Source of the DNA: Lewinellaceae bacterium
GTDB lineage: Bacteria; Bacteroidota; Bacteroidia; Chitinophagales; Saprospiraceae
DNA length: 64,000 bases
NCBI GenBank assembly: GCA_020636045.1
Contig: JACJYP010000013.1
Coordinates: 79,683-143,682 of the forward strand
Direction of reading: 5' to 3'
A model generated the notes under the pieces. The model saw nothing but the letters and a program-made list of their open reading frames with translations. It had not been told where the DNA came from and made no database searches. Of this stretch, positions 24,710-33,852 are shown in pieces; within the stretch, counting starts at the first letter, position 1; every line of letters begins with the position of its first letter. A program made the position numbers and the translations under genes.

Positions 24710-25279
24710 ATGACATTATACATCAAAAACATGGTTTGCCGCCGTTGCGTGCTTTCTGTGGAACAATTGCTCCAGGACCTCGGCTTGTCGCCGGCACGGG
24801 TTACGCTGGGAGAGGTAACGCTGGATACTGCACCCACGCCTGCGCAGGAACAGGCCTTGCGCGCCGGGCTGGAGGCGCTGGGCTTCGATCTGCTCGACGA
24901 CCAGCGCCAGCGCGCGATCGAAAAAGTAAAGTCTCTGCTCATCGGGCAAGTCCAGTCGGGGGAGATTCCCGAACACTTCAGTCTCGTCGATTTTATCGGC
25001 AAGGCCATGCGCCGCGATTATTCTTCGGTCTCCAAATTGTTTTCCGAGGTAGAAGGCATCACAATGGAGCACTACTTTATCCTTCAAAAGATCGAAAAGG
25101 TGAAGGAATGGCTGGTGTACAACGAACACACCCTCTCCGAGATCGCCTTCCGACTCGGCTACAGCAGCGCCGCGTACCTGAGCAGCCAGTTCAAAAGGGT
25201 AACCGGCATGTCGCCCAGCGAATTTAAAAACAACTACCCGGGGCATCGCCGGGGCCTGGACAAAGTGCACAACCATTAA
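24710..25279 (+). CDS. AraC-type regulator with N-terminal heavy-metal-associated domain
   Basis: 189-aa transcriptional regulator. Residues 1-70 form an HMA/copper-chaperone-like ferredoxin fold with a CxxC metal site (NMVCRRC, Cys10 and Cys13). Residues about 85-180 are an AraC/XylS HTH pair: YSSVSKLFSEVEGITMEHYF, then TLSEIAFRLGYSSAAYLSSQ and FKRVTGMSPSEFKNNYPG. Binding of Cu or Ag by the CxxC is expected to switch the DNA-binding half. This architecture is known in Bacteroidota next to copper ATPases, and the CopB-type ATPase follows here, so it most likely controls the copper island downstream. Confidence 0.9.
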   Translation: MTLYIKNMVCRRCVLSVEQLLQDLGLSPARVTLGEVTLDTAPTPAQEQALRAGLEALGFDLLDDQRQRAIEKVKSLLIGQVQSGEIPEHFSLVDFIGKAMRRDYSSVSKLFSEVEGITMEHYFILQKIEKVKEWLVYNEHTLSEIAFRLGYSSAAYLSSQFKRVTGMSPSEFKNNYPGHRRGLDKVHNH

Positions 25280-25385
25280 ATCGCAACCATTTTCCAAAAT
25301 ACCATAAGGCAGGAAGGGTCCATCGTCCGGAACTTTGCACTATTAAATGTGGGGTCGAAGGGTTCCATTCACTTGAGGTATGCAG

Positions 25386-25455
25386 CTGGCAGTGGCAGTT
25401 GGCAGTAACAGTAGTTTATACGATTATGAACACTGCCACTGCCAACTCCCACTGC
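25386..25455. repeat. inverted pair of 7-bp-period arrays (TGGCAGT / ACTGCCA)
   Basis: TGGCAGTGGCAGTTGGCAGT (25387..25406) is followed after about 25 bases by ACTGCCACTGCCAACT (25432..25447), its inverted counterpart. The two can pair into a long hairpin in the leader of the P-type ATPase gene. Confidence 0.7.
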
Positions 25456-25557
25456 AAACCTGATTTTCAGGATGCCAAACGGCAGAACCCCTCGACCCTG
25501 CATCAAAAGGGAGCTGAAGCGCCTTCACCCTGCCATCTTTTCAATAAAAAATCCGCA

Positions 25558-27618
25558 ATGGAACACCACGATCATCACCATAAAGCAACCCACGAAAAGG
25601 CACACGAGCACAAACACATGGAAGGCCACCATGAGCACAGCCATGGCGACCATGCCGGGCACGACCAGCATGCCGGCCACTCTGCCGAAGGTTTTCGCCG
25701 CAAATTCTGGCTCTCGCTGGCCCTCACCGTGCCCATCCTGCTGCTGTCCGATATGATCCAGCACTTTTTGGGATTCCATCTGGACTTTCCGGGCCGGAAA
25801 TGGATATTGTTCGGGCTTTCCACCATATTATTTGTCTACGGCAACCAGCCATTTATGTCCGGCGCGGCAGCCGAATTGCGCCGGCGAAACCCCGGTATGA
25901 TGACCCTGATCGCAATGGCAACTTCGGTAGCCTTCCTGTACAGCGTAGCCGTCACCTTCGGGCTGCCGGGCATGGATTTTTACTGGGAACTCGCCACGTT
26001 GATCGTCATTATGTTGCTCGGGCACTGGATCGAGATGAAAACCGTTTCGGGCGCCTCGCGTGCGCTGGAAATGCTGGCGAGCCTGATGCCCTCGGAAGCA
26101 CACGTGCTGCAGGCCGACGGTTCGGTACACGACCACCCCGTACAACACCTGAAACCCGGCGACCTGGTGCTTGTAAAAGCCAATGAAAAGATCCCCGCCG
26201 ACGGAAAAGTCACCGATGGTGAAAGCGAAGTAAACGAGGCGATGCTGACCGGTGAATCGAAACCCGTCGTCAAGGCGGCCGGCGATCGCGTGATCGCCGG
26301 AGCGTTGAACGGTGGCGGAGCGCTGAAAGTAGAGGTCAGCGGCGCGGGGCAGGACAGTTACCTGCAGAAGGTATTGCGCCTGGTGCAGGACGCGCAGGCA
26401 AGCAAGTCTAAAACCCAGAGCCTTGCCGACCGCGCCGCGCGCTGGCTGACTTTTCTCGCCCTCGGAGCAGGGATGATCACCCTCGCGTACTGGCTCTGGA
26501 GCGGACAAGCTTTCGCGTTTGCCCTCGAACGCATGGTGACAGTTATGATCATCGCCTGTCCGCACGCACTGGGACTGGCCATTCCACTGGTCGTGGCGAT
26601 CTCCACTACCCTTTCGGCGCAGCACGGCCTGCTGATCCGCAACCGGACGGCCTTCGAGAACGCCCGGAAGATCACTGCGATCGTATTCGACAAGACCGGT
26701 ACCCTCACGGAGGGCGCCTTCGGCGTAACGCGGGTGGCGCCTGTGACGGACCGTTTTACTGAAAAGGAAATCCTGCAACTTGCCGCCTCTTTGGAGCAAA
26801 ACTCCGAACACCCGATCGCACAAGGGATTGTCGCTCATGCAAAGGAGCAAGGTGTGGAACTGCGCGAAGTGAGCGATTTTCAATCGCTGACAGCACAAGG
26901 TGTAAAGGGAAAAATCGCCGGGAAAGAAATTGCCGTGGTGAGCCCCAAATACCTGAAGGACAATCAACTGGAAATGCCCGGGGAAGCACAGGGTGAAAAC
27001 ACGGAAACGCTGGTTTTCGTCATCGCGGATAACCGACCCATCGGCTTCATCGCCCTGGCCGATCGGATAAGAAAAACTGCCGCCGAATCGGTTGCAGCCT
27101 TCCGGCGCGATGGCGTAAAGGTCGTAATGGCCACCGGCGACAACAAAAAAGTGGCCGAAAATGTACAGCAGGCCCTGCAACTGGATGAGATACACGCAGA
27201 AGTACTGCCGCATGAAAAAGTGGAGATCGTAAAAGCGCTACAGCAAGAGGGGCACTTCGTAGCCATGACCGGCGATGGCGTCAACGACGCTCCGGCCCTT
27301 GCAAAAGCAGATGTGGGGATTGCCGTGGGCTCGGGCACCGACGTGGCCGCCGAAACGGCCGACATCATCCTGGTGAACAGCAACCCGGCAGATATCCTCC
27401 GCCTGCTGCGTTTCGGGAAGGCAACCTACCGGAAAATGTTGCAAAACCTGTTCTGGGCAAGCGCTTACAACCTCGTCGCCATACCGCTGGCCGCAGGGAT
27501 ATTTTATCCCAAACTGATGATCTCGCCGGCATTTGGAGCCGTGCTCATGTCCGTCAGCACAGTGGTCGTGGCCCTGAATGCACAATTACTTCGGGGAAGT
27601 TTGAAGCCAGATCGTTGA
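25558..27618 (+). CDS. copB: copper/silver-translocating P-type ATPase, CopB type (P1B-3)
   Basis: 686-aa inner-membrane pump that exports copper or silver with ATP. The N-terminus is a His-rich metal-binding tail (EHHDHHHKATHEKAHEHKHM) with no CxxC HMA domain, as in CopB-type pumps. The ion-path motif is C-P-H (IACPHALGLAIP, Cys334-His336) rather than CPC, the P1B-3 signature. The A-domain TGE (MLTGESKPV), phosphorylation motif DKTGTLTEG (Asp378), HP motif (SEHPIAQG) and hinge GDGVNDAPAL are present. I start at ATG 25558; the frame is open to 25399 but that part is made of TGGCAGT-type repeats. It follows the HMA-AraC regulator. Confidence 0.95.
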   Translation: MEHHDHHHKATHEKAHEHKHMEGHHEHSHGDHAGHDQHAGHSAEGFRRKFWLSLALTVPILLLSDMIQHFLGFHLDFPGRKWILFGLSTILFVYGNQPFMSGAAAELRRRNPGMMTLIAMATSVAFLYSVAVTFGLPGMDFYWELATLIVIMLLGHWIEMKTVSGASRALEMLASLMPSEAHVLQADGSVHDHPVQHLKPGDLVLVKANEKIPADGKVTDGESEVNEAMLTGESKPVVKAAGDRVIAGALNGGGALKVEVSGAGQDSYLQKVLRLVQDAQASKSKTQSLADRAARWLTFLALGAGMITLAYWLWSGQAFAFALERMVTVMIIACPHALGLAIPLVVAISTTLSAQHGLLIRNRTAFENARKITAIVFDKTGTLTEGAFGVTRVAPVTDRFTEKEILQLAASLEQNSEHPIAQGIVAHAKEQGVELREVSDFQSLTAQGVKGKIAGKEIAVVSPKYLKDNQLEMPGEAQGENTETLVFVIADNRPIGFIALADRIRKTAAESVAAFRRDGVKVVMATGDNKKVAENVQQALQLDEIHAEVLPHEKVEIVKALQQEGHFVAMTGDGVNDAPALAKADVGIAVGSGTDVAAETADIILVNSNPADILRLLRFGKATYRKMLQNLFWASAYNLVAIPLAAGIFYPKLMISPAFGAVLMSVSTVVVALNAQLLRGSLKPDR

Positions 27619-27671
27619 TAATGTATCCTTGCGTAACAATCATCACCGTGTAAAGACCTGCAGGGGCGCAA

Positions 27672-27694
27672 TTTTGTAGTGAACCTTCACAAAA
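27672..27694. promoter_or_regulatory. imperfect palindrome upstream of the DUF2202 lipoprotein
   Basis: TTTTGTAGTGAACCTTCACAAAA (core GTGAA-CC-TTCAC) lies about 40 bases before the start codon; a possible operator. Given in full as two pieces: TTTTGTAGTGAA and CCTTCACAAAA. Confidence 0.3.
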
Positions 27695-27733
27695 CGGTTC
27701 TTGAAAGATCACTTTTAAACAAAATTGCAAGTC

Positions 27734-28444
27734 ATGAAAAATAACGCATTGAAATTATTCGCCCTGCTGGTGCTGATGACCGGCTCCGTCTTTTCGGTAA
27801 CAAGTTGCAGCAAAAACGAGGGCTTTGTCCGCCGCAACATGATGCAGGTAAATGCAGATGAAGGCTACACCGATATTAACCTCACTGCCTGCAACTACAA
27901 CCTTGGCAATATGCCGGTCGAAAACCTCAGCGATGCGGAAAAGAACAGCCTGCTGTTCATGCGCGAAGAGGAAAAACTGGCGCGGGATGTGTACCTGAAG
28001 TTATTGGAAACCTGGCACCTCAACGTGTTTTCCAATATTTCGGCGAGCGAGCAAACGCACATGGACGCCGTGCTGATGCTGATCGAAAAGTACCAGTTGA
28101 CCGACCCGGTCGGAAATAACGGCCCCGGCGTTTTCGTCAACGACAGCCTGCAGACGCTGTATAATGATCTGGTCGCACTGGGCAATTCCGGCATCGTGGA
28201 GGCGCTGCAAGTGGGAGCACTGGTAGAAGAAGTGGATATTGTGGACCTGAAATATGCCCTGGACAATATAGTAGACAACCAGGACATCACCATGGTGTAC
28301 GAAAACCTGTACAAGGCATCCCGCAATCACCTGCGCGCTTTTGTCAGGAATCTGGAAAAAAGAGGCATAACCTATGTACCACAACGCCTGACGCAGGACG
28401 AATATGATGCTATCATCAACAGCGACTGGGAAACGGGTAATTGA
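27734..28444 (+). CDS. DUF2202 ferritin-like lipoprotein
   Basis: 236-aa predicted lipoprotein (MKNNALKLFALLVLMTGSVF ... TSC-SK; lipobox Cys at about residue 25). The mature protein carries a DUF2202 ferritin-like domain: LSDAEKNSLLFMREEEKLAR then DVYLKLLETW, SEQTHMDAVLMLIEKYQL, and a late helix LYKASRNHLRAFVRNLEKRG. The repeated E...E-x2-H-type residues suggest a four-helix bundle able to bind metal. I start at ATG 27734 (an upstream TTG at 27725 is in frame). It lies between the copper ATPase and the efflux genes, so a metal-storage or redox role in the periplasm is plausible but unproven. Confidence 0.88.
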   Translation: MKNNALKLFALLVLMTGSVFSVTSCSKNEGFVRRNMMQVNADEGYTDINLTACNYNLGNMPVENLSDAEKNSLLFMREEEKLARDVYLKLLETWHLNVFSNISASEQTHMDAVLMLIEKYQLTDPVGNNGPGVFVNDSLQTLYNDLVALGNSGIVEALQVGALVEEVDIVDLKYALDNIVDNQDITMVYENLYKASRNHLRAFVRNLEKRGITYVPQRLTQDEYDAIINSDWETGN

Positions 28445-28862
28445 TATTGGAATTTGATAAGGCAAATCGCGAGTAGCCAGAGATAAGTTATCCGCGATTT
28501 GCATATGTAAATCATCACACCAAGCCGGGATACCGGCTCGTCACCCGTCAAAGGGTTGATATTTGGCAAACGGTTGTTACTCTGAAATTTTTATTGGGCG
28601 TTAAAATTCTGATTTTCAAATATTTAATTCAACTTATAGCAGGCTTGATGTCTCGGAAAGAATGCCGAAAGATCGTGCAGGAATGTTGTTGGCGGGACGC
28701 CAACAGCAAACGCAACGAACCGATCAATTGGTCACAACTTGAGTTTTTTACATAAAATCAACGCCCGAGTGGGCGACGACCGGATACCGAACGATGGAAA
28801 AACGTTCTTTCATCAAATCAGGCCACAATTCTTTAAACACCTGCTATACGCAACGATTCTTT
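28445..28862. other. gene-free gap with hairpins
   Basis: No gene is supported. It holds the inverted repeat GCAAATCGCG/CGCGATTTGC (28462..28502), possibly a weak terminator without a T-run, and the tight hairpin TGTTGGCG-GGA-CGCCAACA (28687..28705). Confidence 0.5.
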
Positions 28863-28870
28863 TACCTTTG
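28863..28870 (+). promoter_or_regulatory. TAnnTTTG -7 promoter element
   Basis: TACCTTTG is an exact match. The transcript would start at about 28876, only a few bases before the ATG at 28881, which fixes that start and rules out the longer frame from 28794. Confidence 0.55.
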
Positions 28871-28880
28871 CAGCAGATTT

Positions 28881-29267
28881 ATGACGATCCACCCGATCAT
28901 AGGATGTTTTCTGTTATTCGTCTTTATGGCGAAAGGCACCGCAACTTTCAGCGAAGGCCACTCCGAACGGCCGGGACCTGAGATGTCGTGCTGCGTTGAC
29001 GGGCAAACCCAATGCGGGCAACCGCTTTTTGCCGGCATTTCTGCTGATTTTCTCTTCAATTGCCCCTGCGATCACGATAAGGGCGGGCACCACTGCCCCG
29101 ATTGCAATATCATCTGCCATACCAGCGCCGTTGTTGTGCCCGAATGGCAACAGGTATCGCTCACTCCACCCATTTCCAACCTGCAGAAACGGACCTTTTA
29201 TTTCTCTGCACACTTGCCCGAAGCCGTATATCTTCCCATATGGCAACCGCCAAAGATCGGCGCCTGA
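28881..29267 (+). CDS. small Cys/His-rich secreted protein, DUF6660-like
   Basis: 128-aa exported protein: an N-terminal hydrophobic segment (MTIHPIIGCFLLFVFMAKGT) as signal peptide, then a Cys/His-rich centre (EMSCCVDGQTQCG, CPCDHDKGGHHCPDCNIICH) and a C-terminus ending SAHLPEAVYLPIWQPPKIGA. The ending WQPPK and the metal-ligand cluster fit small periplasmic proteins (DUF6660 type) found next to RND metal-efflux operons in Bacteroidota; that match is from memory and moderately sure. The -7 promoter element at 28863..28870 lies just before the start. It probably binds copper or a related metal in the periplasm. Confidence 0.7.
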   Translation: MTIHPIIGCFLLFVFMAKGTATFSEGHSERPGPEMSCCVDGQTQCGQPLFAGISADFLFNCPCDHDKGGHHCPDCNIICHTSAVVVPEWQQVSLTPPISNLQKRTFYFSAHLPEAVYLPIWQPPKIGA

Positions 29268-29650
29268 AACAGGCGTAATACATCGGTTATATTTTCTGAC
29301 ACAAGTTTAGTACTCACTTTCCCGGCAAATGGCACGCAGCAGAGCGGGCATCTCGTTTGCCTGCTGCCTGCTGGTACCCTTGCAGCAATAATAGCCCTGT
29401 TAGTCAGATTCGCAACTGATGTATGAACTGCGTACGCCGCTATTCGACGCGGTCGACGGTTGCTGACGAATTTTTCCAATTAAATTGAGTTCTCTGACGA
29501 GATTATTGAATCGTTTTGATCAGCGGCTTTGATCCTGATCAAGGCACAAACGACACGAACACCCTTGTTTGCAATGCAGAACAGGGCTTTAAGAGGCTGT
29601 GTTATAAAAGATTAAAACAATCTTGTCAGATCATCTAAAAACAACCCGAT
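29268..29650. other. regulatory gap upstream of the efflux operon
   Basis: No gene is seen. The main feature is the FNR-type palindrome at 29529..29542; an additional TGATC half-site stands at 29518..29522. No exact TAnnTTTG element is present. Confidence 0.5.
29529..29542. promoter_or_regulatory. perfect FNR/Crp-type binding palindrome
   Basis: TTGATCCTGATCAA matches the FNR consensus TTGAT-N4-ATCAA at every defined base. It is 108 bases before the metal-binding lipoprotein that opens the efflux operon. Confidence 0.5.
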
Positions 29651-30652
29651 ATGAAAAAAATGTTTTTTGCAAGCTTGGTGCTTGCACTCACTTCTATTAT
29701 GATCTTTAGCGCCTGCCAACACGGTAACGGCCCTGAAACGGAACCGAAAGGCGAAGTCGCCGTTCCCGGTACCCGGTATATATGCCCCATGAATTGCGAG
29801 CACGGCAAGACCTACGCTCATCCGGGGCAATGTCCGGTCTGCAATATGACACTCGAGCCCGTAAAGGCAGATGAAGCAGGAGAACAGGTGGAGTATTTCA
29901 CCGAATTCAAGACAGATCCTGCACAGTTAGCCGCCGGCAAGCCGGGTTTGCTCTCTTTTACACCTAAAATCCGGGGAAATGAAAACGCGCCTGTTCCGCT
30001 CGACCTGGTGCATGAAAAAAAGATGCACCTTATTCTGGTTTCCGACGACCTTTCCCGGTTCGATCATGTGCATCCTGAATTTTCAGAGGCTGGCAGCTAC
30101 GATATTCGCGTATTGGGGACAGGTGAAAACTTCAGTAATGGCCGCGGCCACAACGAAACGCGCTTCGAAACAGGCGGGAAATACTGGGCTTTTGCCGATT
30201 ACAAACCCCTGGGCGGGCTGAACCGGGTAGACCGGATCGAACTGAACATCGCCGGCCCTTCGGTCAAACCGGTTGCTTACAGTCAGCAGAAACTGCACGC
30301 CGACATCGATGGCTATACCGTCAGCCTTGAGGGCGACCATTTTAGCAGCGGTCAACAACACATCCCGGTTTCCATCAAAAAGAATGGAAATGCCGTAGAT
30401 CCCGCCGGTTTTGAAAATTACCTCGGTGAAAAAGCGCACCTCGTATTTATCGAAACGGCATCGAAGGCATTCGTGCATACCCACCCCTCGGCAAAAGACG
30501 GCCACCTGGAGATACACACGACTTTCCCCGCACCGGGTACCTACCGCGGCTGGCTGCAATTTCAGACGGACGGACAGGTGCATACGGCTGATTTTGTGAT
30601 CCGCGTCGCGGCCGGCAGCGCCGGCGCGCACGACGACCATCACATGCACTGA
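29651..30652 (+). CDS. lipoprotein with heavy-metal-binding (HMBD) domain
   Basis: 333-aa predicted lipoprotein: signal peptide MKKMFFASLVLALTSIMIFS with Cys at residue 22. Residues about 43-70 are a heavy-metal-binding domain (YICPMNCEHGKTYAHPGQCP then VCNMTLEP) with the CPM and CP-x-C-x-M ligands known from CusB- and CusF-type proteins. The rest is beta-rich with many His residues (KKMHLILVSDDLSRFDHVHP, FVHTHPSAKDGHLEIHTTFP) and ends HDDHHMH. It is the first gene of the operon with the RND pump and is expected to bind copper or silver in the periplasm and pass it to the efflux complex. Confidence 0.88.
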   Translation: MKKMFFASLVLALTSIMIFSACQHGNGPETEPKGEVAVPGTRYICPMNCEHGKTYAHPGQCPVCNMTLEPVKADEAGEQVEYFTEFKTDPAQLAAGKPGLLSFTPKIRGNENAPVPLDLVHEKKMHLILVSDDLSRFDHVHPEFSEAGSYDIRVLGTGENFSNGRGHNETRFETGGKYWAFADYKPLGGLNRVDRIELNIAGPSVKPVAYSQQKLHADIDGYTVSLEGDHFSSGQQHIPVSIKKNGNAVDPAGFENYLGEKAHLVFIETASKAFVHTHPSAKDGHLEIHTTFPAPGTYRGWLQFQTDGQVHTADFVIRVAAGSAGAHDDHHMH

Positions 30653-30662
30653 TTTGATCACC

Positions 30663-30707
30663 GGCGTATCTGCGCTCCGGCGCTGCTGCCATGAGTGCAG
30701 ATACGCC
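30663..30707 (+). promoter_or_regulatory. intercistronic hairpin
   Basis: GGCGTATCTGC (30663..30673) pairs perfectly with GCAGATACGCC (30697..30707); a GGCGC-rich loop separates them. No T-run follows, so it is more likely an mRNA-stability element between the lipoprotein and RND genes than a terminator. Confidence 0.5.
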
Positions 30708-30722
30708 CTCTTACCTGACAAA

Positions 30723-33700
30723 ATGCTCAACGAGCTCATAAAATTTTCGCTTCGCAACCGCTTGTTCGTAGTAGCGGCGGCAGTCTTGTTGCTGCTGTGG
30801 GGAGGCTGGACCATCACCCGGCTTCCGGTAGATGTGCTGCCCGACCTCAATCGCCCGCGGGTGACCGTGTTCCTGGAAGCCGGCGGCATGTCGCCCGAAG
30901 AGGTGGAGGCGCAGGCAGTACTGCCGGTAGAAACGGCGCTGAACGGTGCACCCGGCGTGGAAGTCGTGCGCAGCAACGCCTCACGCGGGATCGGGCTGGT
31001 GTTCGTGGAATTCGGCTGGGATGTCGATGTGTTTCGCGCGCGGCAAGTCGTGGCGGAAAAACTCGCCACCTTGTCGCTGCCTGAAGACATCGTACCGGTA
31101 ATGGGCCCGGTATCTTCGGTGATGGGGCAGATCATGCTGGTAGGCATTACTTCCGAGCCCGACAGCTCCGGCGGACGGCCGCCAAGTACTGCAGCAGATC
31201 TGCGCACCCTGGCAGATTTCACCATCCGGCGCCGCCTCCTGGCGATCAAAGGGGTGGCACAGGCCATCCCGATCGGCGGCGACCGCCTGCAATATCAGGT
31301 GCTCGTATCTTCCTCCAGGCTTAAACAATACGACCTGACACTTGAAGATATCGAACGGGCGCTTGCGACGGCCAACCTGAACACGACCGGCAGTTTTTTC
31401 AACAGGTACGGCTCAGAAGTGCTGATCTCCATACTGGGACGTTCCAATAATCTCGACGACCTGAAACGAACTGTTGTAGCCAACCGCGACGGCTCGCCCG
31501 TGCTCATGAGCCAGGTAGCTGATGTGCAATTCGGCGCAGCCGTCAAACGCGGCGATGCTGCCGTCAACGCGCGCGCTGCTGTTATCCTGACGGTGGAAAA
31601 GCAACCCGGCGCCAACACGGTAGCCCTCACAGAAGAGGTGGAGAAGGCTCTTGAAGAACTCAAGCCCTCGCTGCCGCCCGATGTCCGGATCAACCCCGGG
31701 GTTTTTCAGCAAAAAAACTTCATCGTTCACGCCCTTACAAATGTGGAGGAGGCTTTGCGCGACGGGTTCATCCTGGTGGTCATTGTGCTGTTCCTGTTCC
31801 TGCTGAATTTTCGCACGACCCTCATCACCCTGACTGCGATCCCGCTTTCATTGGTGATCACGGCGCTGATATTCAGGTGGTTCGGCATTTCCATCAATAC
31901 CCTCACCCTGGGCGGTCTGGCGATCGCTATCGGCGAACTGGTAGACGACGCCATCGTAGATGTGGAAAACGTCTTTCGAAGGCTCCGGGAAAACAAGGAA
32001 AAAGAAAGCCCGCAGAGTCCCCTGCTGGTCATTTATGAAGCGTCGAGTGAAGTGCGTAATTCCATCGTGTATGCCACTATCATCGTCGTGCTGGTTTTCC
32101 TGCCGCTTTTCCAGTTGCAGGGTATCGAAGGGCGGATATTTGCACCGCTGGGCATTGCATACATCACTTCGATCCTGGCATCCCTGGTGGTATCGCTGAC
32201 ACTGACGCCGGTGCTTTGTTCCTACCTGCTGCCCCAGTCGACCCTAAATGAAGGTCGTGAATCCGGGTTGGTACGCTGGCTGAAAAAGCAGGACCTGAAA
32301 CTGCTACGTGCAGGGATGGCCTACCCGCGTACGGTGATCGCGACGGCGGCAGCGCTGGTACTGGTCGCTGCAACAATGGTAACAAGATTCGGTACGGAAT
32401 TCCTGCCGCCGTTCAACGAAGGCAGTTTCACTGTCAACCTCTACGCGCCGCCTGGCACTTCCCTGGAGGAAAGTAACAAGATCGGTACCGTAGCAGAACA
32501 ACTCATCCTTCGCGTACCGGACGTGCAATACACAGCCCGCCGGACCGGCCGGGCCGAACTGGACGAGCACGTAGAACCGGTCAGCAATTCGGAGATTGAT
32601 GTGGAACTGCACGACGACGCGCGCCCACGCAAGGAAGTGATAGCCGATATCCGTAGCCAGCTCAGCCGGCTGGCCGGCGTATCGGTCAGCATCGGACAAC
32701 CCATCTCACACCGGCTCGACCACCTGCTCACCGGCGTAAAAGCCCAGATCGCCATCCGGATATTCGGAGAAGATCTGACCGAACTGCGCATACTCGCGGA
32801 AAAAGTCAGGGCCGTCGTGGCCGGAGTACCGGGTGCTGTAGATGTACAGGCAGAAAGGCAGGTACTGGTGCCGCAACTGACCATACGCCTCGACCGCGAC
32901 GCCCTTCAGCGTTACGGCATGCAAACAGGCGAAGTGGCCCGCGACCTCGAAGTGCTGTATGCCGGGAAGGTGGTCAGCCAGATACTGGACGGTCAGAAAA
33001 CGTTCGACCTCGTATTGCGCGCCGCTGCAGAGGACCGGGAAAATCTGGAAAATATCCGGAATACCCAGATACACACGCCCGACGGCGTGCTGATCCCTCT
33101 GGAAAGCATCGCACGCATAGAATATGAAAAAGGTATCAATACGGTGAGCCACGAGAACGGCCAGCGTCGCATCGTGGTATCGGCCAACATACAGGACCGC
33201 GACCTGGGCAACACGGTTGCCGAAATAAAACAGGCCGTTGCGGGGAAAGTAGAGATACCGCAGGGCTATTTTCTCGAATACGGCGGGCAGTTTGAGGCGC
33301 AAAAAGACGCCTCGCGCCTGATCGGCATCCTCAGCATATTCGCTCTGATGGGTATTTTTCTCGTATTGTATGCCCATTTCCGATCCTGGCGGATCGTCCT
33401 GCAGATCATGCTCAACATCCCGCTGGCGCTGGTCGGCTCCGTCGCGGCAATATGGCTCACCGGCGGCACCTTCTCGGTCGCTACTCTGGTGGGTCTGATC
33501 ACGCTGACAGGCATAGCCTCCCGCAACGGGATCATGATGATCTCGCACTATTTGCATCTGATGGAACACGAAGGCGAGCAGTTCGACCGGCAAATGATCG
33601 TACGCGGATCGCTCGAACGGCTGGTGCCCGTGCTGATGACGGCGCTGGTGGCCGCGCTGGCCCTGATCCCTCTGACCCTGGATGCCGGGGCAGCGGGCAA

Positions 33701-33851
33701 GGAGATACTGTATCCGGTAGCGACGGTCATCCTCGGAGGCCTGTTGTCGTCTACCCTGCTTGACATGATTGTCACCCCCACCGTATTCTGGGTCTGGGGC
33801 GAACACGCTGTAAAGGAATATCTGGACAGAAAAAAACAAACAACATTGTGA
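30723..33851 (+). CDS. cusA: CusA/CzcA family RND efflux permease
   Basis: 1042-aa inner-membrane proton-driven metal exporter. It has the RND layout: TM1 (FVVAAAVLLLLWGGWTITRL), a large periplasmic loop with PDLNRPRVTVFLEAGGMSPE, a TM2-6 block with LGGLAIAIGELVDDAIVDVE (TM4 Asp/Glu relay), a second porter loop, and TM7-12 with LVGLITLTGIASRNGIMMIS. Length is normal. The start is ATG 30723; the frame is open upstream over an intercistronic hairpin but without family match. It lies between the metal-binding lipoprotein and the TolC and adaptor genes, giving a complete tripartite system; Cu/Ag is the likely substrate from context. Confidence 0.95.
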   Translation: MLNELIKFSLRNRLFVVAAAVLLLLWGGWTITRLPVDVLPDLNRPRVTVFLEAGGMSPEEVEAQAVLPVETALNGAPGVEVVRSNASRGIGLVFVEFGWDVDVFRARQVVAEKLATLSLPEDIVPVMGPVSSVMGQIMLVGITSEPDSSGGRPPSTAADLRTLADFTIRRRLLAIKGVAQAIPIGGDRLQYQVLVSSSRLKQYDLTLEDIERALATANLNTTGSFFNRYGSEVLISILGRSNNLDDLKRTVVANRDGSPVLMSQVADVQFGAAVKRGDAAVNARAAVILTVEKQPGANTVALTEEVEKALEELKPSLPPDVRINPGVFQQKNFIVHALTNVEEALRDGFILVVIVLFLFLLNFRTTLITLTAIPLSLVITALIFRWFGISINTLTLGGLAIAIGELVDDAIVDVENVFRRLRENKEKESPQSPLLVIYEASSEVRNSIVYATIIVVLVFLPLFQLQGIEGRIFAPLGIAYITSILASLVVSLTLTPVLCSYLLPQSTLNEGRESGLVRWLKKQDLKLLRAGMAYPRTVIATAAALVLVAATMVTRFGTEFLPPFNEGSFTVNLYAPPGTSLEESNKIGTVAEQLILRVPDVQYTARRTGRAELDEHVEPVSNSEIDVELHDDARPRKEVIADIRSQLSRLAGVSVSIGQPISHRLDHLLTGVKAQIAIRIFGEDLTELRILAEKVRAVVAGVPGAVDVQAERQVLVPQLTIRLDRDALQRYGMQTGEVARDLEVLYAGKVVSQILDGQKTFDLVLRAAAEDRENLENIRNTQIHTPDGVLIPLESIARIEYEKGINTVSHENGQRRIVVSANIQDRDLGNTVAEIKQAVAGKVEIPQGYFLEYGGQFEAQKDASRLIGILSIFALMGIFLVLYAHFRSWRIVLQIMLNIPLALVGSVAAIWLTGGTFSVATLVGLITLTGIASRNGIMMISHYLHLMEHEGEQFDRQMIVRGSLERLVPVLMTALVAALALIPLTLDAGAAGKEILYPVATVILGGLLSSTLLDMIVTPTVFWVWGEHAVKEYLDRKKQTTL

Positions 33852-33852
33852 A

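Noticed and set aside
25399..25557. N-terminal extension of the CopB-type ATPase
   Set aside because: This part translates TGGCAGT-type repeats; the His-rich tail of the family starts at ATG 25558.
28739..28880. Longer starts for the Cys/His-rich protein, and an overlapping 80-aa frame
   Set aside because: An exact -7 promoter element at 28863..28870 places transcription start after these codons.
30654..30722. N-terminal extension of the RND permease
   Set aside because: It would translate the intercistronic hairpin from a non-ATG codon; the family N-terminus begins at ATG 30723.
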